Assembly: GCA_021818265.1 (NCBI GenBank)
Contig: JAKAEP010000002.1
Span: forward strand, 1 to 64,000
Source of the DNA: Actinomycetes bacterium
GTDB lineage: Bacteria; Actinomycetota; Acidimicrobiia; Acidimicrobiales; RAAP-2
DNA length: 64,000 nucleotides
Direction of reading: 5' to 3'
In this document: piece by piece, positions 1 through 7,830 of the stretch
Numbering within the stretch: position 1 is the stretch's first letter
Layout of the letters: the number at the start of each line of letters is the position of its first letter
Position numbers and translations under genes: made by a program
The notes under the pieces: generated by a model
Seen by the model: the letters and a program-made list of their open reading frames with translations, nothing else
Database searches by the model: none
Told to the model about the DNA's origin: nothing

Positions 1-189
1 GAGGTCGGCGCCGGGCTCGTCGACGACGAACCAGCGCGCCAACTCCTCGACGTCGTAGGTCGGCAGCTTCGCGTAGCCCGACTCGCGCGCCAGCTCGGCC
101 ACCGTCGCGGGGCGCAGGCCCCCGTCGAGGTGGTCGTGCAGGAGGACCTTGGGGGCGCGGCGGATGGTCTCGAGGGTGACGGCTCCCAT
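1..189 (-). CDS. add: Adenosine deaminase, N-terminal part (runs off window)
   Basis: Only the first 63 codons are present. The translation contains [10 protein letters not shown], the zinc-binding HxH and substrate loop found at the N-terminus of adenosine deaminases, which hydrolyse (deoxy)adenosine to (deoxy)inosine and ammonia in the cytosol. The start is the ATG at 189, 9 bases after the deoA stop. TAGCCT, overlapping that stop codon, lies 6 nt before the ATG and could give a leaderless transcript. It is last in a cdd-deoA-add run, a common actinobacterial nucleoside-salvage order. The other zinc ligands and catalytic residues lie outside the window, so identity rests on the N-terminal motif and the context. 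Confidence 0.85.
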   Translation of the reverse strand, partial: MGAVTLETIRRAPKVLLHDHLDGGLRPATVAELARESGYAKLPTYDVEELARWFVVDEPGADL

Positions 190-195
190 CGGCCC

Positions 196-201
196 AGGCT
201 A
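196..201 (-). promoter_or_regulatory. Possible leaderless -10 box of add
   Basis: TAGCCT on the minus strand ends 6 nt before the add ATG and shares its first bases with the deoA stop codon. The spacing matches the leaderless pattern elsewhere in the window, but the position inside an operon makes it a weak call. Confidence 0.3.
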
Positions 202-1485
202 CCGAGCCCGGCCCTCGACCACCTCGTAGAGCAGGGCCGGCGCCGCCGCCGGCCCCTCGCCCACGCCCACCGCGCCGAGCGCGGCCTCCCGGCCGCCCGC
301 GAGGTGGTCGGGGTCGTCGGCGTGCAGCTCGAGCAGGGGCTGGCCGGCCTCGACGACGTCGCCCGGGCGCACCAGGCAGCGCACCCCCGCGCTCGGCGAC
401 ACCGGGTCCTCCTTGCGGGCCCGGCCGGCGCCGAGGCGCCAGGCGGCGATCCCCACCCCGAGGGCGTCGACGCGCTCGACGACGCCCGCCCGGGGGGCGA
501 GTACGGGCTCGACGAGGGGGGCGCGGGGCAGCGGCGCGTCGGGGTCGCCACCCTGGGCCGCGACGAGCTCGCGCCAGGCGGCGTGGGCCGACCCGTCGTC
601 GAGGCGCGCCGCGGGGTCGTCGTCGATGCCCACGAGCTCGAGCATGTGGCGCGCGAGCGCCACGGTGAGCGCGCGCACGTCGGCCGGCCCGCCGCCGCGC
701 AGTACCTCCACCGACTCGGTCACCTCGAGGGCGTTGCCGACGGCGACCCCGAGCGGCGCCGACATGTCGGTCAGCTGGGCGCGGGTGCGCACCCCGTGGG
801 CGTCGCCCAGGGCCACCATCGTGGCGGCGAGCGTGAGCGCCCGGTCCCGGTCCTTGATGAACGCCCCGGAGCCCACCTTGACGTCGAGGACGAGCGCCGA
901 GGTCCCCTCGGCGATCTTCTTCGACATGATCGACGAGGCGATGAGCGGGATCGACTCGACCGTGCCGGTCACGTCGCGCAGTGCGTAGAGCCGCCGGTCG
1001 ACCGGGGCCAGCCCCTCGCCGGCGGCACAGATCACGGCGCCCACGTGCTCGAGCTGGTCGAGGACCTCGGCGTTGGAGAGCCGGGCCCGCCAGCCGGGGA
1101 TCGACTCGAGCTTGTCGAGGGTACCGCCGGTGTGACCGAGGCCCCGGCCCGAGAGCTGGGGAACGGCGGCCCCGCACGCCGCCACCAGCGGGCAGAGGAT
1201 CAGGCTGACCTTGTCGCCGACCCCGCCGGTCGAGTGCTTGTCGACGCTCGGGCGCGAGAGGCCCGAGAGGTCGAGCCGCTCGCCCGAGGCGATCATCCGC
1301 GCGGTCCAGGTGGCGAGCTCGCGGCCGTCGAGGCCGTTGAAGTAGATCGCCATGAGCAGCGCCGACATCTGCTCGTCGGCGACCTCGCCGTCGAGGTAGG
1401 CGCGCAGGACCCAGTCGATGGCCCCGTCGTCGAGGGCGAGGCCGTCGCGCTTGGCGGTGATGACCTCGACGGCCGAGTGGGTCAT
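199..1485 (-). CDS. deoA: Thymidine / pyrimidine-nucleoside phosphorylase
   Basis: A 428-residue protein that phosphorolyses thymidine, deoxyuridine or uridine to the base plus (deoxy)ribose-1-phosphate. The family signature is clear: KHSTGGVGDKVSL, then SGRGLGHTGGTLDK, with the helical N-terminal domain (GLALDDGAIDWVL) and a C-terminal lipoyl-like domain. Length matches the family (about 430-440). The ORF track extends it to 570 residues. I chose the ATG at 1485 because it overlaps the cdd stop as ATGA and the protein aligns from there. It lies between cdd and add, giving a consecutive deamination and phosphorolysis route. Thymidine versus broad pyrimidine specificity cannot be decided from sequence alone. 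Confidence 0.95.
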   Translation of the reverse strand: MTHSAVEVITAKRDGLALDDGAIDWVLRAYLDGEVADEQMSALLMAIYFNGLDGRELATWTARMIASGERLDLSGLSRPSVDKHSTGGVGDKVSLILCPLVAACGAAVPQLSGRGLGHTGGTLDKLESIPGWRARLSNAEVLDQLEHVGAVICAAGEGLAPVDRRLYALRDVTGTVESIPLIASSIMSKKIAEGTSALVLDVKVGSGAFIKDRDRALTLAATMVALGDAHGVRTRAQLTDMSAPLGVAVGNALEVTESVEVLRGGGPADVRALTVALARHMLELVGIDDDPAARLDDGSAHAAWRELVAAQGGDPDAPLPRAPLVEPVLAPRAGVVERVDALGVGIAAWRLGAGRARKEDPVSPSAGVRCLVRPGDVVEAGQPLLELHADDPDHLAGGREAALGAVGVGEGPAAAPALLYEVVEGRAR

Positions 1486-1901
1486 CGGCTCGCCCGGTCG
1501 GCGACGTCCTCGGGGCCGAAGGCGTCCGGCAGGAGGGCCGCGAGCGCGCGGGGTGCCCCGGCCTCGCCCTGGTCGACCAGGAGGTCGCGCCCGCCGTGCT
1601 CGTAGAGCAATTGGCGGCACCGTCCGCACGGGGCGAGGGGCCCGCCGTCGCCGGCGACCACGCTCACCGCCACCAGCCGGCCCCCGCCGGTGCGCGCGAG
1701 GTCCGAGACGAGCGAGCACTCGGCGCACAGGGTGAGCCCGTAGCTGGCGTTCTCGACGTTCGAGCCGGTGACCACCCGCCCGTCCTCGGTGAGGGCGCAG
1801 GCGCCCACGCGCACCCCGGAGTAGGGCGCGTAGCTGCGCGCGCTCGCCGCGCGCGCGCCCGCGCGCAGCTCGGCCCAGGGGATCTCGCGGGGGGTCGCCA
1901 C
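1482..1901 (-). CDS. cdd: Cytidine deaminase
   Basis: A 139-residue homotetrameric-type cytidine deaminase converting (deoxy)cytidine to (deoxy)uridine. Visible are the substrate motif GSNVENASYG, the zinc/proton-shuttle motif CAECSLV (mycobacterial-type CAEC rather than CAER) and the second zinc motif PCGRCRQ. The GTG at 1901 is chosen because it gives normal family length and sits 8 nt after a TACTGT -10-like box. The 393-residue track ORF is an artefact of open upstream frames. It is first in the cdd-deoA-add run and divergent from psuG across 27 bases. Confidence 0.94.
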   Translation of the reverse strand: MATPREIPWAELRAGARAASARSYAPYSGVRVGACALTEDGRVVTGSNVENASYGLTLCAECSLVSDLARTGGGRLVAVSVVAGDGGPLAPCGRCRQLLYEHGGRDLLVDQGEAGAPRALAALLPDAFGPEDVADRASR

Positions 1902-1909
1902 GGGGCCAC

Positions 1910-1919
1910 ACAGTACACT
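1910..1919. promoter_or_regulatory. Overlapping divergent -10 boxes of cdd and psuG
   Basis: On the plus strand TACACT (1914-1919) lies 9 nt before the psuG GTG. On the minus strand TACTGT (1915-1910) lies 8 nt before the cdd GTG. The two hexamers share bases 1914-1915, so the whole intergenic region is 27 bp and the two polymerases could not bind simultaneously. Both transcripts would be leaderless or nearly so. Confidence 0.5.
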
Positions 1920-1928
1920 TCGCTCTCC

Positions 1929-2855
1929 GTGGACCCCCTCGCCCCGCTGCCCGTCGCCCTCGCCGACGAGGTGGCCGACGCCCGGTCCGCCGGACGCGGC
2001 GTGGTGGCGCTCGAGACGACCATCGTGGCCCACGGCCTGCCCCACCCGGTCAACCTCGAGGTCGCCGCGGCCTGCGAGGTCGCCGTGCGGGCGGCCGGCG
2101 CGGTGCCGGCGACGATCGCCGTGGTCGACGGCGTGGTGCGCGTCGGCCTGGCCCCCGAGGAGCTGGCCGCCCTGGCCGACCCCGCCCGCGGGGTCGCCAA
2201 GCTCTCGGCCCGCGACGTCGGGGTGTGCGTGGCGAGCGGCGGCGACGGGGCGACCACGGTCGCGGGCACCATCGCGGTGGCGGCGGCCCTGGGGATCGAC
2301 GTCATGGCGACCGGGGGGCTGGGCGGCGTGCACCGCGGCGCGAGCGAGACCTACGACGAGTCGGCCGACCTCGTGGCGCTCTCGCGCTACCCGGTCTGCG
2401 TGGTCGCCTCCGGGGTGAAGTCGATCCTCGACGTCGGGGCGACCCTCGAGCGCCTCGACACGCTCGGGGTGCCCGTCGTCGGCTACCGCACCGGGCGCTT
2501 CCCCGGCTTCTACCGCCGCGACGCCGGCTTCGCCCTGGAGTGGTCGCTCGGGGGCCCGGCCCAGGTCGCGCGCGCGTTCCGCGCGCATCGGGCGCTGTCG
2601 CCGACCGGGCTGGTGCTCGCCCACCCGATCCCCGAGGCCGACGAGCTCGACGAGGGCCTCCACCGCGCCGGCCTGGCCGCCGCCGAGGCGGCCGTCGCGC
2701 GCGACGCGGTGACGGGCAAGGCCGTCACCCCGGTCATGCTGGCCGCCTTCGCGGGGGCCACGGGGGGCGCGAGCGTGGCCGCCAACCGCGCCCTGGTGGT
2801 GGCGAACGCCGGCCTGGCGGGGGAGGTCGCGCGCGCGCTGGCCGAGCGGCGGTGA
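1929..2855 (+). CDS. psuG: Pseudouridine-5'-phosphate glycosidase
   Basis: A 308-residue PsuG/IndA-family enzyme that cleaves the C-glycosidic bond of pseudouridine 5'-phosphate to uracil and ribose-5-phosphate. Recognisable blocks are ALETTIVAHGLPHPVN, the DGVVRVGL loop, KLSARDVG, the TTVAGT segment, ATGGLGGVHRG and CVVASGVKSILD, then the GYRTGRFPGFY region. The family catalytic lysines fit the KLSARD and VKSILD blocks. The GTG at 1929 is used; the longer track start runs into cdd. It overlaps psuK by GTGA, so kinase and glycosidase are translationally coupled. This is a textbook psuGK pair. Confidence 0.95.
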   Translation: MDPLAPLPVALADEVADARSAGRGVVALETTIVAHGLPHPVNLEVAAACEVAVRAAGAVPATIAVVDGVVRVGLAPEELAALADPARGVAKLSARDVGVCVASGGDGATTVAGTIAVAAALGIDVMATGGLGGVHRGASETYDESADLVALSRYPVCVVASGVKSILDVGATLERLDTLGVPVVGYRTGRFPGFYRRDAGFALEWSLGGPAQVARAFRAHRALSPTGLVLAHPIPEADELDEGLHRAGLAAAEAAVARDAVTGKAVTPVMLAAFAGATGGASVAANRALVVANAGLAGEVARALAERR

Positions 2856-3739
2856 GCACCGTCGCGGTCGTCGGCGACGTGGTGCTCGACGTCGTGGTTC
2901 GCGTGCGCGCGCCGCTCGCCGCCACCAGCGACACCCCGGCCGAGACGGTGGTGGGCCGCGGCGGGTCGGCCGCCAACCTCGCCGTCGCGCTCGCCGGTGC
3001 CGGGTGCGCCGTGACCTTCGTGGGCGCCGCCGGCCGTGACGGCGCCGCCCGACTGGTCGAGGACGACCTCGCGCGCCACGGGGTGCGGGCCCACCTGCTG
3101 CGCGCCGGCGCCACGACCGGGACGGTCGTGGCCCTCGTCGACGAGGGCGGCCAGCGGGCCATGCTCACCGACCGCGGGGCCAACGGCGCGCTGGGCGCCG
3201 AGGCGGTCGTGGCGGTGCTGCCGGGCGAGGCGACCCACCTGCACGTCTCGGGCTACACCGTCCTCGACGAGCGCACCCGCGCCGCCGCCACGGCGCTCCT
3301 CGGCCGGGCCCGGGACGCGGGGTGGTCGACCTCGGTCGACGTGTGCTCGGTGGCCCCCCTGCGCGCGATCGGGCCGGCGACCTTCGTCGCGGCCACGCGC
3401 GCGGCCGCGATGCTCTTCGCCAACGCCGAGGAGGCCGCGGCGCTCTCGGGGTGGGACGACCATGACGAGGCCCTCGGGGCGCTCGTCGACCTCTACGGCG
3501 AGGTGCTGGTGACCCGGGGCGCCGACGGCGCGGCTGCGGCGCGCGGGCCCGACCGGGCCCGGGCCGCCGCGCGGGCCACCACGGTCGTGGACACCACCGG
3601 GGCGGGGGACGCGGCCTCGGGGGCGTACCTCGCGGCCCGGCTCGCGGGCGAGGGCCTGGCCGGCGCCCTCGAGGCGGCGATGGCGGCCGCGGCGCGCGTC
3701 GTCGGTGGGCTGGGGGCGGTGCCCTACTCGCGCGAGTAG
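2852..3739 (+). CDS. psuK: PfkB-family pseudouridine kinase
   Basis: A 295-residue PfkB/ribokinase-fold sugar kinase, expected to phosphorylate pseudouridine to pseudouridine-5'-phosphate for PsuG. The N-terminal GDVVLDVVVRV strand, the GRGGSAANLAVALA motif and the C-terminal DTTGAGDAASGAY anion-hole/catalytic Asp motif are present. The start GTG overlaps the psuG stop (GTGA). The assignment as psuK comes from the psuG coupling, since PfkB kinases vary in substrate. Its 3' end overlaps the convergent permease gene by 16 bases inside a perfect palindrome, and both proteins end in PYSRE. Confidence 0.88.
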   Translation: MSTVAVVGDVVLDVVVRVRAPLAATSDTPAETVVGRGGSAANLAVALAGAGCAVTFVGAAGRDGAARLVEDDLARHGVRAHLLRAGATTGTVVALVDEGGQRAMLTDRGANGALGAEAVVAVLPGEATHLHVSGYTVLDERTRAAATALLGRARDAGWSTSVDVCSVAPLRAIGPATFVAATRAAAMLFANAEEAAALSGWDDHDEALGALVDLYGEVLVTRGADGAAAARGPDRARAAARATTVVDTTGAGDAASGAYLAARLAGEGLAGALEAAMAAAARVVGGLGAVPYSRE

Positions 3740-3741
3740 GG
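3722..3741. repeat. Perfect 20-bp palindrome holding both convergent stop codons
   Basis: CCCTACTCGCGCGAGTAGGG is fully self-complementary. It contains the TAG stop of psuK on the plus strand and the TAG stop of the nucleoside permease on the minus strand, so both genes end with the same codons. It could form an identical hairpin in either transcript, but it lacks a loop and a U-tract, so a terminator role is uncertain. Confidence 0.85.
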
Positions 3742-5016
3742 GATGCCGTCGGCGGCCGGCGGGCGGACCCGGCCGACCAGCCCCGCGCTCACCGCGATGG
3801 TGATGAGGTAGGGGAACATCAGGAGGATCTCGGTCGAGATGGGCACCTGGTACGACTGGAGGTTGTAGGCGAGGTAGGCCGACACCCCGAAGAGGGTGCA
3901 GGCGGCGACCGCGCCCGAGGGGCGCCAGCGCCCGAAGATCATCGCCGCGAGCGCGATGTAGCCGAAGCCCGAGGTGATCGAGGGGGTGAACTGCCCCTGG
4001 ATGGCGGCGAAGGCGACCCCGCCGACCCCGGCGACCGCGCCACCGAGGATGACGTTGACGTAGCGGGTCCGCTCCACGCCGATCCCCACCGAGGCGGCCG
4101 CCTGGGGGTGCTCGCCCACGGCCCGCACCCGCAGGCCCCAGCGGGTGCGGAAGAGGGCGAAGCTCACCAGGCCCACGAGCACCAGCATGAGGTAGAAGAA
4201 GCCCGTCTCGTCGAAGAAGGTCGGCCCGACGATCGGGATCTTCATCAGCCCCGGGATGGCGAGGTTCGAGGCGATGTTGCCGTTGTTGAGGTTGGGGTAG
4301 GGGGTGAGCACCCAGGAGTTGAAGTAGCTGGCGAGACCGGTGAACATCGTGACGATCACGACGCCCACGATGATCTGGTCCGACAGGTACCGGATGGCGA
4401 GGAACGCGAGCAGCCAGCCCATCAACGCCCCGATGACCAGGCCGCCCACGGTGGCGAGCAGCCAGTTGTTGGTCGCCGAGTCGATCATCTCGCCCACGAG
4501 GTAGCCCCCGAGGAACTGCCCCTCGATCGCGATGTTCACGACGCCGGCCCGCTCGCACAGGATGCCCGAGAGCGAGCCGTAGATCAGGATCATCGTGATG
4601 GCCGCGCTGCCGACCAGGATGGCCGTGACGTTGATGAAGGGCACCTGGGAGGGCCCCGGCTGGCGACTCGCCCACACCAGGACCGCGACCAGGAAGACGA
4701 TGGCCATCAGACCGACCCGGACCATGGCCCCCTTGGCCAGGCGGCGCACCAGCACCTCGGCGCCCAGGGCGACGATGACCGCGCCGAGCAGGACGAGGGT
4801 CCACTCCGTGGGCAGGGTGAGGTTGCCCAGGTGCCAGGGCGCGCCGTGGCTGACGTCGACCGGGGTGAAGGTGAGCGTCGAGCTCGGCGCGGTGCCCGTG
4901 CCCACGCCCATGCCGAAGACCGTGAAGAGGCCCACCACGACGATGAACCACCCGATCGCCTGGGTCCTTCCGAGAGGCTGGCGGACTCTCGCGGCGGTCG
5001 AGGCGAGGGCCGTCAC
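3724..5016 (-). CDS. Nucleoside ABC transporter, permease (second)
   Basis: A 430-residue inner-membrane permease of the BMP/PnrA-type (NupC/YufQ-like) nucleoside importer family, with about ten hydrophobic segments and the typical SLSGILCERAGVVNIAIEG region followed by RTRWGLRVRAVGEHPQAA. It pairs with the preceding permease and the double ATPase. The start GTG at 5016 overlaps the upstream stop (GTGA); the track ORF starts further upstream without support. It is slightly longer than average because of an N-terminal extension of about 100 residues with extra hydrophobic segments. The 3' end overlaps convergent psuK. Confidence 0.9.
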   Translation of the reverse strand: MTALASTAARVRQPLGRTQAIGWFIVVVGLFTVFGMGVGTGTAPSSTLTFTPVDVSHGAPWHLGNLTLPTEWTLVLLGAVIVALGAEVLVRRLAKGAMVRVGLMAIVFLVAVLVWASRQPGPSQVPFINVTAILVGSAAITMILIYGSLSGILCERAGVVNIAIEGQFLGGYLVGEMIDSATNNWLLATVGGLVIGALMGWLLAFLAIRYLSDQIIVGVVIVTMFTGLASYFNSWVLTPYPNLNNGNIASNLAIPGLMKIPIVGPTFFDETGFFYLMLVLVGLVSFALFRTRWGLRVRAVGEHPQAAASVGIGVERTRYVNVILGGAVAGVGGVAFAAIQGQFTPSITSGFGYIALAAMIFGRWRPSGAVAACTLFGVSAYLAYNLQSYQVPISTEILLMFPYLITIAVSAGLVGRVRPPAADGIPYSRE

Positions 5017-6257
5017 GATCCCCACCCCGCGGTGGCGACCTTGACCGACTCGGCGCGCAGCGCGCGCAGCCGGAAGATCTCCTTCACGAGCACCGGCGTC
5101 GCCACGAAGATCACGATCGCCGACTGGATCACCGTCGCCAGGTCGTAGGGGATGCCGGTGTTGGCCTGCATGTTCGACCCGCCGACCTCGAGCGCCGCGA
5201 ACAGGAGCGACCCCCACACGATGCCGATCGGCCGGTTGCGACCGAGCAGCGAGACGGTGATCGCCGTGAAGCCGATGCCCGCGCTGCCCTGGAGGAAGTT
5301 CTGGTCGATGTAGTGGGTGGTGCCCGCGACCCAGGTCACTCCGGCCAGCCCGGCGAGTCCGCCCGAGATGAGGAACGACGTGACGAGGGTCCGCCGGGCG
5401 TTGATCCCCGAGGCCCGCGCCGCGTGGGGGTTGGCCCCGGTCACCCGGAACTCGAAGCCGATCGAGGAGCGGTCGAGGAGCCAGATCGCGAAGAGGGTGA
5501 CCGCGAGGGCGACCACGATCCCGTAGTTCACCCGGAGGCCCGAGGCGGTGCCGAAGAGCGGGGCGAGCTGGGTGCCGCCGGGCATCGTGCGCGAGATGGC
5601 GTTGGTCTGGTCGGGCAGCTGCAGCGGCGTCGAGAGAAGGCAGAAGAGCATGAAGTACGACGCCACGTAGTTGAACATCAGGGTCACGATGACCTCGTGG
5701 GCGCCCGTGTAGGCCTTGAGCAGCCCGGGGATGGCCCCGCCGACGACGCCCCCGGCGATGCCCGCCAGGAGCGTCAGGGGGAGGTGGAGGGCCATGGGGA
5801 GGTGGACCAGCGTCGCCACGGCCACGCCGGCCACGCCGCCCAGGATCGCCTGGCCGTTCGCCCCGATGTTGAACAGGCCCGTCTGGAAGGTGATGCCGAC
5901 CGCGATGCTGGCGATCACGAGGGGGATCGCGTAGGTGAGGGTCTCCGAGAGCGGCGTGAGCGACGCCGTCCAGCCCTTGCCGGTCGTGACCGAGTGCCAG
6001 AACTGGGGCGGGTCGACGATCGAGCCGGTGAAGATCGACCGGTAGGCGGCCCCGACGTTGTCGAAGGTCACCTTAAGGGCGTGCCCGGGCGCTCCCCAGG
6101 AGTGGAAGGCGCCCCGCCAGGCGTTGAGGATCGCCGGCGTCGTGGCGACGATGATCACCGCCCCGACCACGAGGCCGAGGACGAGGGCGAGCAGCGCGAT
6201 GGTGACCGGGCTCGCGCTGCGGTAGCGGTCCCAGAGGCCGCGCAGGCCCGGCATCAC
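5013..6257 (-). CDS. Nucleoside ABC transporter, permease (first)
   Basis: A 414-residue permease of the same importer (YufP/NupB type) with multiple membrane helices and the family segment FQTGLFNIGANGQAILGG. The C-terminal half has the coupling-helix-like region FEFRVTGANPHAARASGIN. The start region reads GTGATG: either the GTG at 6257 or the ATG at 6254 may initiate, both overlapping the TGA of the ATPase gene. It lies directly between ATPase and second permease in one polycistron. The substrate is probably purine or pyrimidine nucleosides, judged from the adjacent binding protein and salvage enzymes. Confidence 0.9.
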   Translation of the reverse strand: MMPGLRGLWDRYRSASPVTIALLALVLGLVVGAVIIVATTPAILNAWRGAFHSWGAPGHALKVTFDNVGAAYRSIFTGSIVDPPQFWHSVTTGKGWTASLTPLSETLTYAIPLVIASIAVGITFQTGLFNIGANGQAILGGVAGVAVATLVHLPMALHLPLTLLAGIAGGVVGGAIPGLLKAYTGAHEVIVTLMFNYVASYFMLFCLLSTPLQLPDQTNAISRTMPGGTQLAPLFGTASGLRVNYGIVVALAVTLFAIWLLDRSSIGFEFRVTGANPHAARASGINARRTLVTSFLISGGLAGLAGVTWVAGTTHYIDQNFLQGSAGIGFTAITVSLLGRNRPIGIVWGSLLFAALEVGGSNMQANTGIPYDLATVIQSAIVIFVATPVLVKEIFRLRALRAESVKVATAGWGS

Positions 6258-7765
6258 CGGCTCCCCGCGGGGGCCGAGCCCGCCATGAGGAGCCCGACGT
6301 CCTCGCGCGAGGTCGACGGGTCCACGACGCCGGTGACGCGCCCCTGGAACATCACCGCGACGCGGTCGCCCAGGGCCATGACCTCGTCGAGCTCGGACGA
6401 GACGATCAGTACCGCGTGGCCCTCGTCGCGCACGCGGACGATCTCGCGGTGGACGTACTCGATGGAGCCCACGTCCAGCCCTCGGGTCGGCTGGGAGGCG
6501 ACCAGGGCCTCGAGGGGCCGGGAGAGCTCGCGGGCGACGATGACCTTCTGCTGGTTCCCGCCCGAGAGCGAGCTGAGAGGCGCATCCACCGACGAGGTGC
6601 GCACGTCGAACGACTCGACCAAGGTCTCGGCGTTGTCGCGCACCGCGGCCAGGTTGCGCGTCCCGCGGCGGGCGAAGGGCGCGCGCCGCGGTGTGTTGAG
6701 CACCATGTTGTCGGCGACCGACATCGACAGCACGACGCCGTCGCGCTGTCGGTCCTCGGGGATGTGGCCGAGGCCGGCGTCGAGGATCTCGCGTGGTGAG
6801 CGGTTGGTGATGTCCCGCCCACCCAGCAGCACCGTCCCCGACTCGACGTGGCGCAGCCCGGTGATGGCCTCGACGAGCTCGGTCTGGCCGTTGCCCTGGA
6901 CCCCGGCGAGCGCCACGATCTCCCCGGCGCGCACCTCGAGCGAGACGCCGTCGACGACCGCGAGGCCGCGGTCGTCGCGCACGACCAGGTCGCGCACCTC
7001 GAGCACGGGCTCGCGGGGGGTGGCCGCGGCCTTCTCCACCACGAGGGACACCTCCCGGCCGACCATCATCGCGGCCAGCTCGCTCTCCGACGACGTGGGC
7101 GGGACCGAGCCGATGACCCGACCGGCGCGGATGACCGTGATGACGTCGGAGACCTGGCGGACCTCCTTGAGCTTGTGCGAGATGAACAGGATGGACTTGC
7201 CCGAGGCGGCCAGCGAGCGCATGATGGCCATGAGGGCATCGGCCTCCTGGGGGGTGAGCACGGCCGTGGGCTCGTCCAGGATCAGCAGTTGCGCGTCGTG
7301 GCCGAGGGCCTTGATGATCTCGACGCGCTGCTGGAGGCCGATCGGGAGGCTCTCGACCGTCGCGTCGGGGTCGACCTCGAGGCCGAACTCCCGGGACACC
7401 GAGCGGATGTCCTCGCGGGCCCGCGCGTAGTCCAGGCGGTCGAGTGACCGTGTGGGCTCGAAGCCCAGCACGACGTTCTCGGCCACCGAGAACACCGGCA
7501 CCAGCATGAAGTGCTGGTGGACCATGCCGATGCCCCGGCGCACCGCGTCACCGGAGTTCGCGAGGCGCACCGGCTGGCCGTCGATCAGGATCTCGCCCTC
7601 GTCGGCTTGGAGCAGGCCGAACAGCACGTTCATCAGTGTCGACTTGCCCGCGCCGTTCTCCCCGAGCAGGCAGTGGATCTGCCCGGGCTCGACGACCAGG
7701 TCGATGTGGTCGTTCGCGGTGAGCGAGCCGAACTTCTTGGTGATGCCTCGAAGTTCGAGACGCAT
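6254..7765 (-). CDS. Nucleoside ABC transporter, double ATPase
   Basis: A 503-residue protein with two fused ABC ATPase domains, as in sugar and BMP-type nucleoside importers. Domain 1 has Walker A GENGAGKST and Walker B LLILDEPTAVLTPQEA. Domain 2 has a degenerate Walker A (GVQGNGQTEL), the signature LSGGNQQKV and a Walker B in which the usual Glu is altered (ALVASQPTRGLD), which is normal for this family. It energises the two permeases. ATG 7765 is preceded by TACTAT at 8 nt, just after a strong hairpin, so it may be transcribed from its own leaderless promoter in addition to read-through from the binding-protein gene. Confidence 0.93.
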   Translation of the reverse strand: MRLELRGITKKFGSLTANDHIDLVVEPGQIHCLLGENGAGKSTLMNVLFGLLQADEGEILIDGQPVRLANSGDAVRRGIGMVHQHFMLVPVFSVAENVVLGFEPTRSLDRLDYARAREDIRSVSREFGLEVDPDATVESLPIGLQQRVEIIKALGHDAQLLILDEPTAVLTPQEADALMAIMRSLAASGKSILFISHKLKEVRQVSDVITVIRAGRVIGSVPPTSSESELAAMMVGREVSLVVEKAAATPREPVLEVRDLVVRDDRGLAVVDGVSLEVRAGEIVALAGVQGNGQTELVEAITGLRHVESGTVLLGGRDITNRSPREILDAGLGHIPEDRQRDGVVLSMSVADNMVLNTPRRAPFARRGTRNLAAVRDNAETLVESFDVRTSSVDAPLSSLSGGNQQKVIVARELSRPLEALVASQPTRGLDVGSIEYVHREIVRVRDEGHAVLIVSSELDEVMALGDRVAVMFQGRVTGVVDPSTSREDVGLLMAGSAPAGSR

Positions 7766-7773
7766 GGAAGGTC

Positions 7774-7779
7774 ATAGTA
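7774..7779 (-). promoter_or_regulatory. Possible internal leaderless -10 box for the importer ATPase
   Basis: TACTAT on the minus strand lies 8 nt before the ATPase ATG and immediately downstream of the 21-bp hairpin. It could restart transcription after attenuation. Confidence 0.4.
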
Positions 7780-7824
7780 CTCACGACGAAGGCCCGGGCC
7801 AGTGGCCCGGGCCTTCGTCGTGAG
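7780..7824 (-). terminator. Perfect 21-bp hairpin between binding protein and ATPase genes
   Basis: Two perfectly complementary 21-base arms (7780-7800 and 7804-7824; CTCACGACGAAGGCCCGGGCC) separated by AGT. It begins 6 bases after the stop of the binding-protein gene. There is no U-tract in the minus-strand transcript, so it may act as a partial terminator or as a 3' mRNA stabiliser that raises binding-protein levels over the membrane components. Confidence 0.85.
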
Positions 7825-7830
7825 ACGGGG

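Noticed and set aside
2510-4951. 813-residue minus-strand ORF
   Set aside because: Shadow of psuG/psuK and the permease in another frame; composition is Arg/Gly/His-rich without motifs, as expected for high-GC antisense frames.
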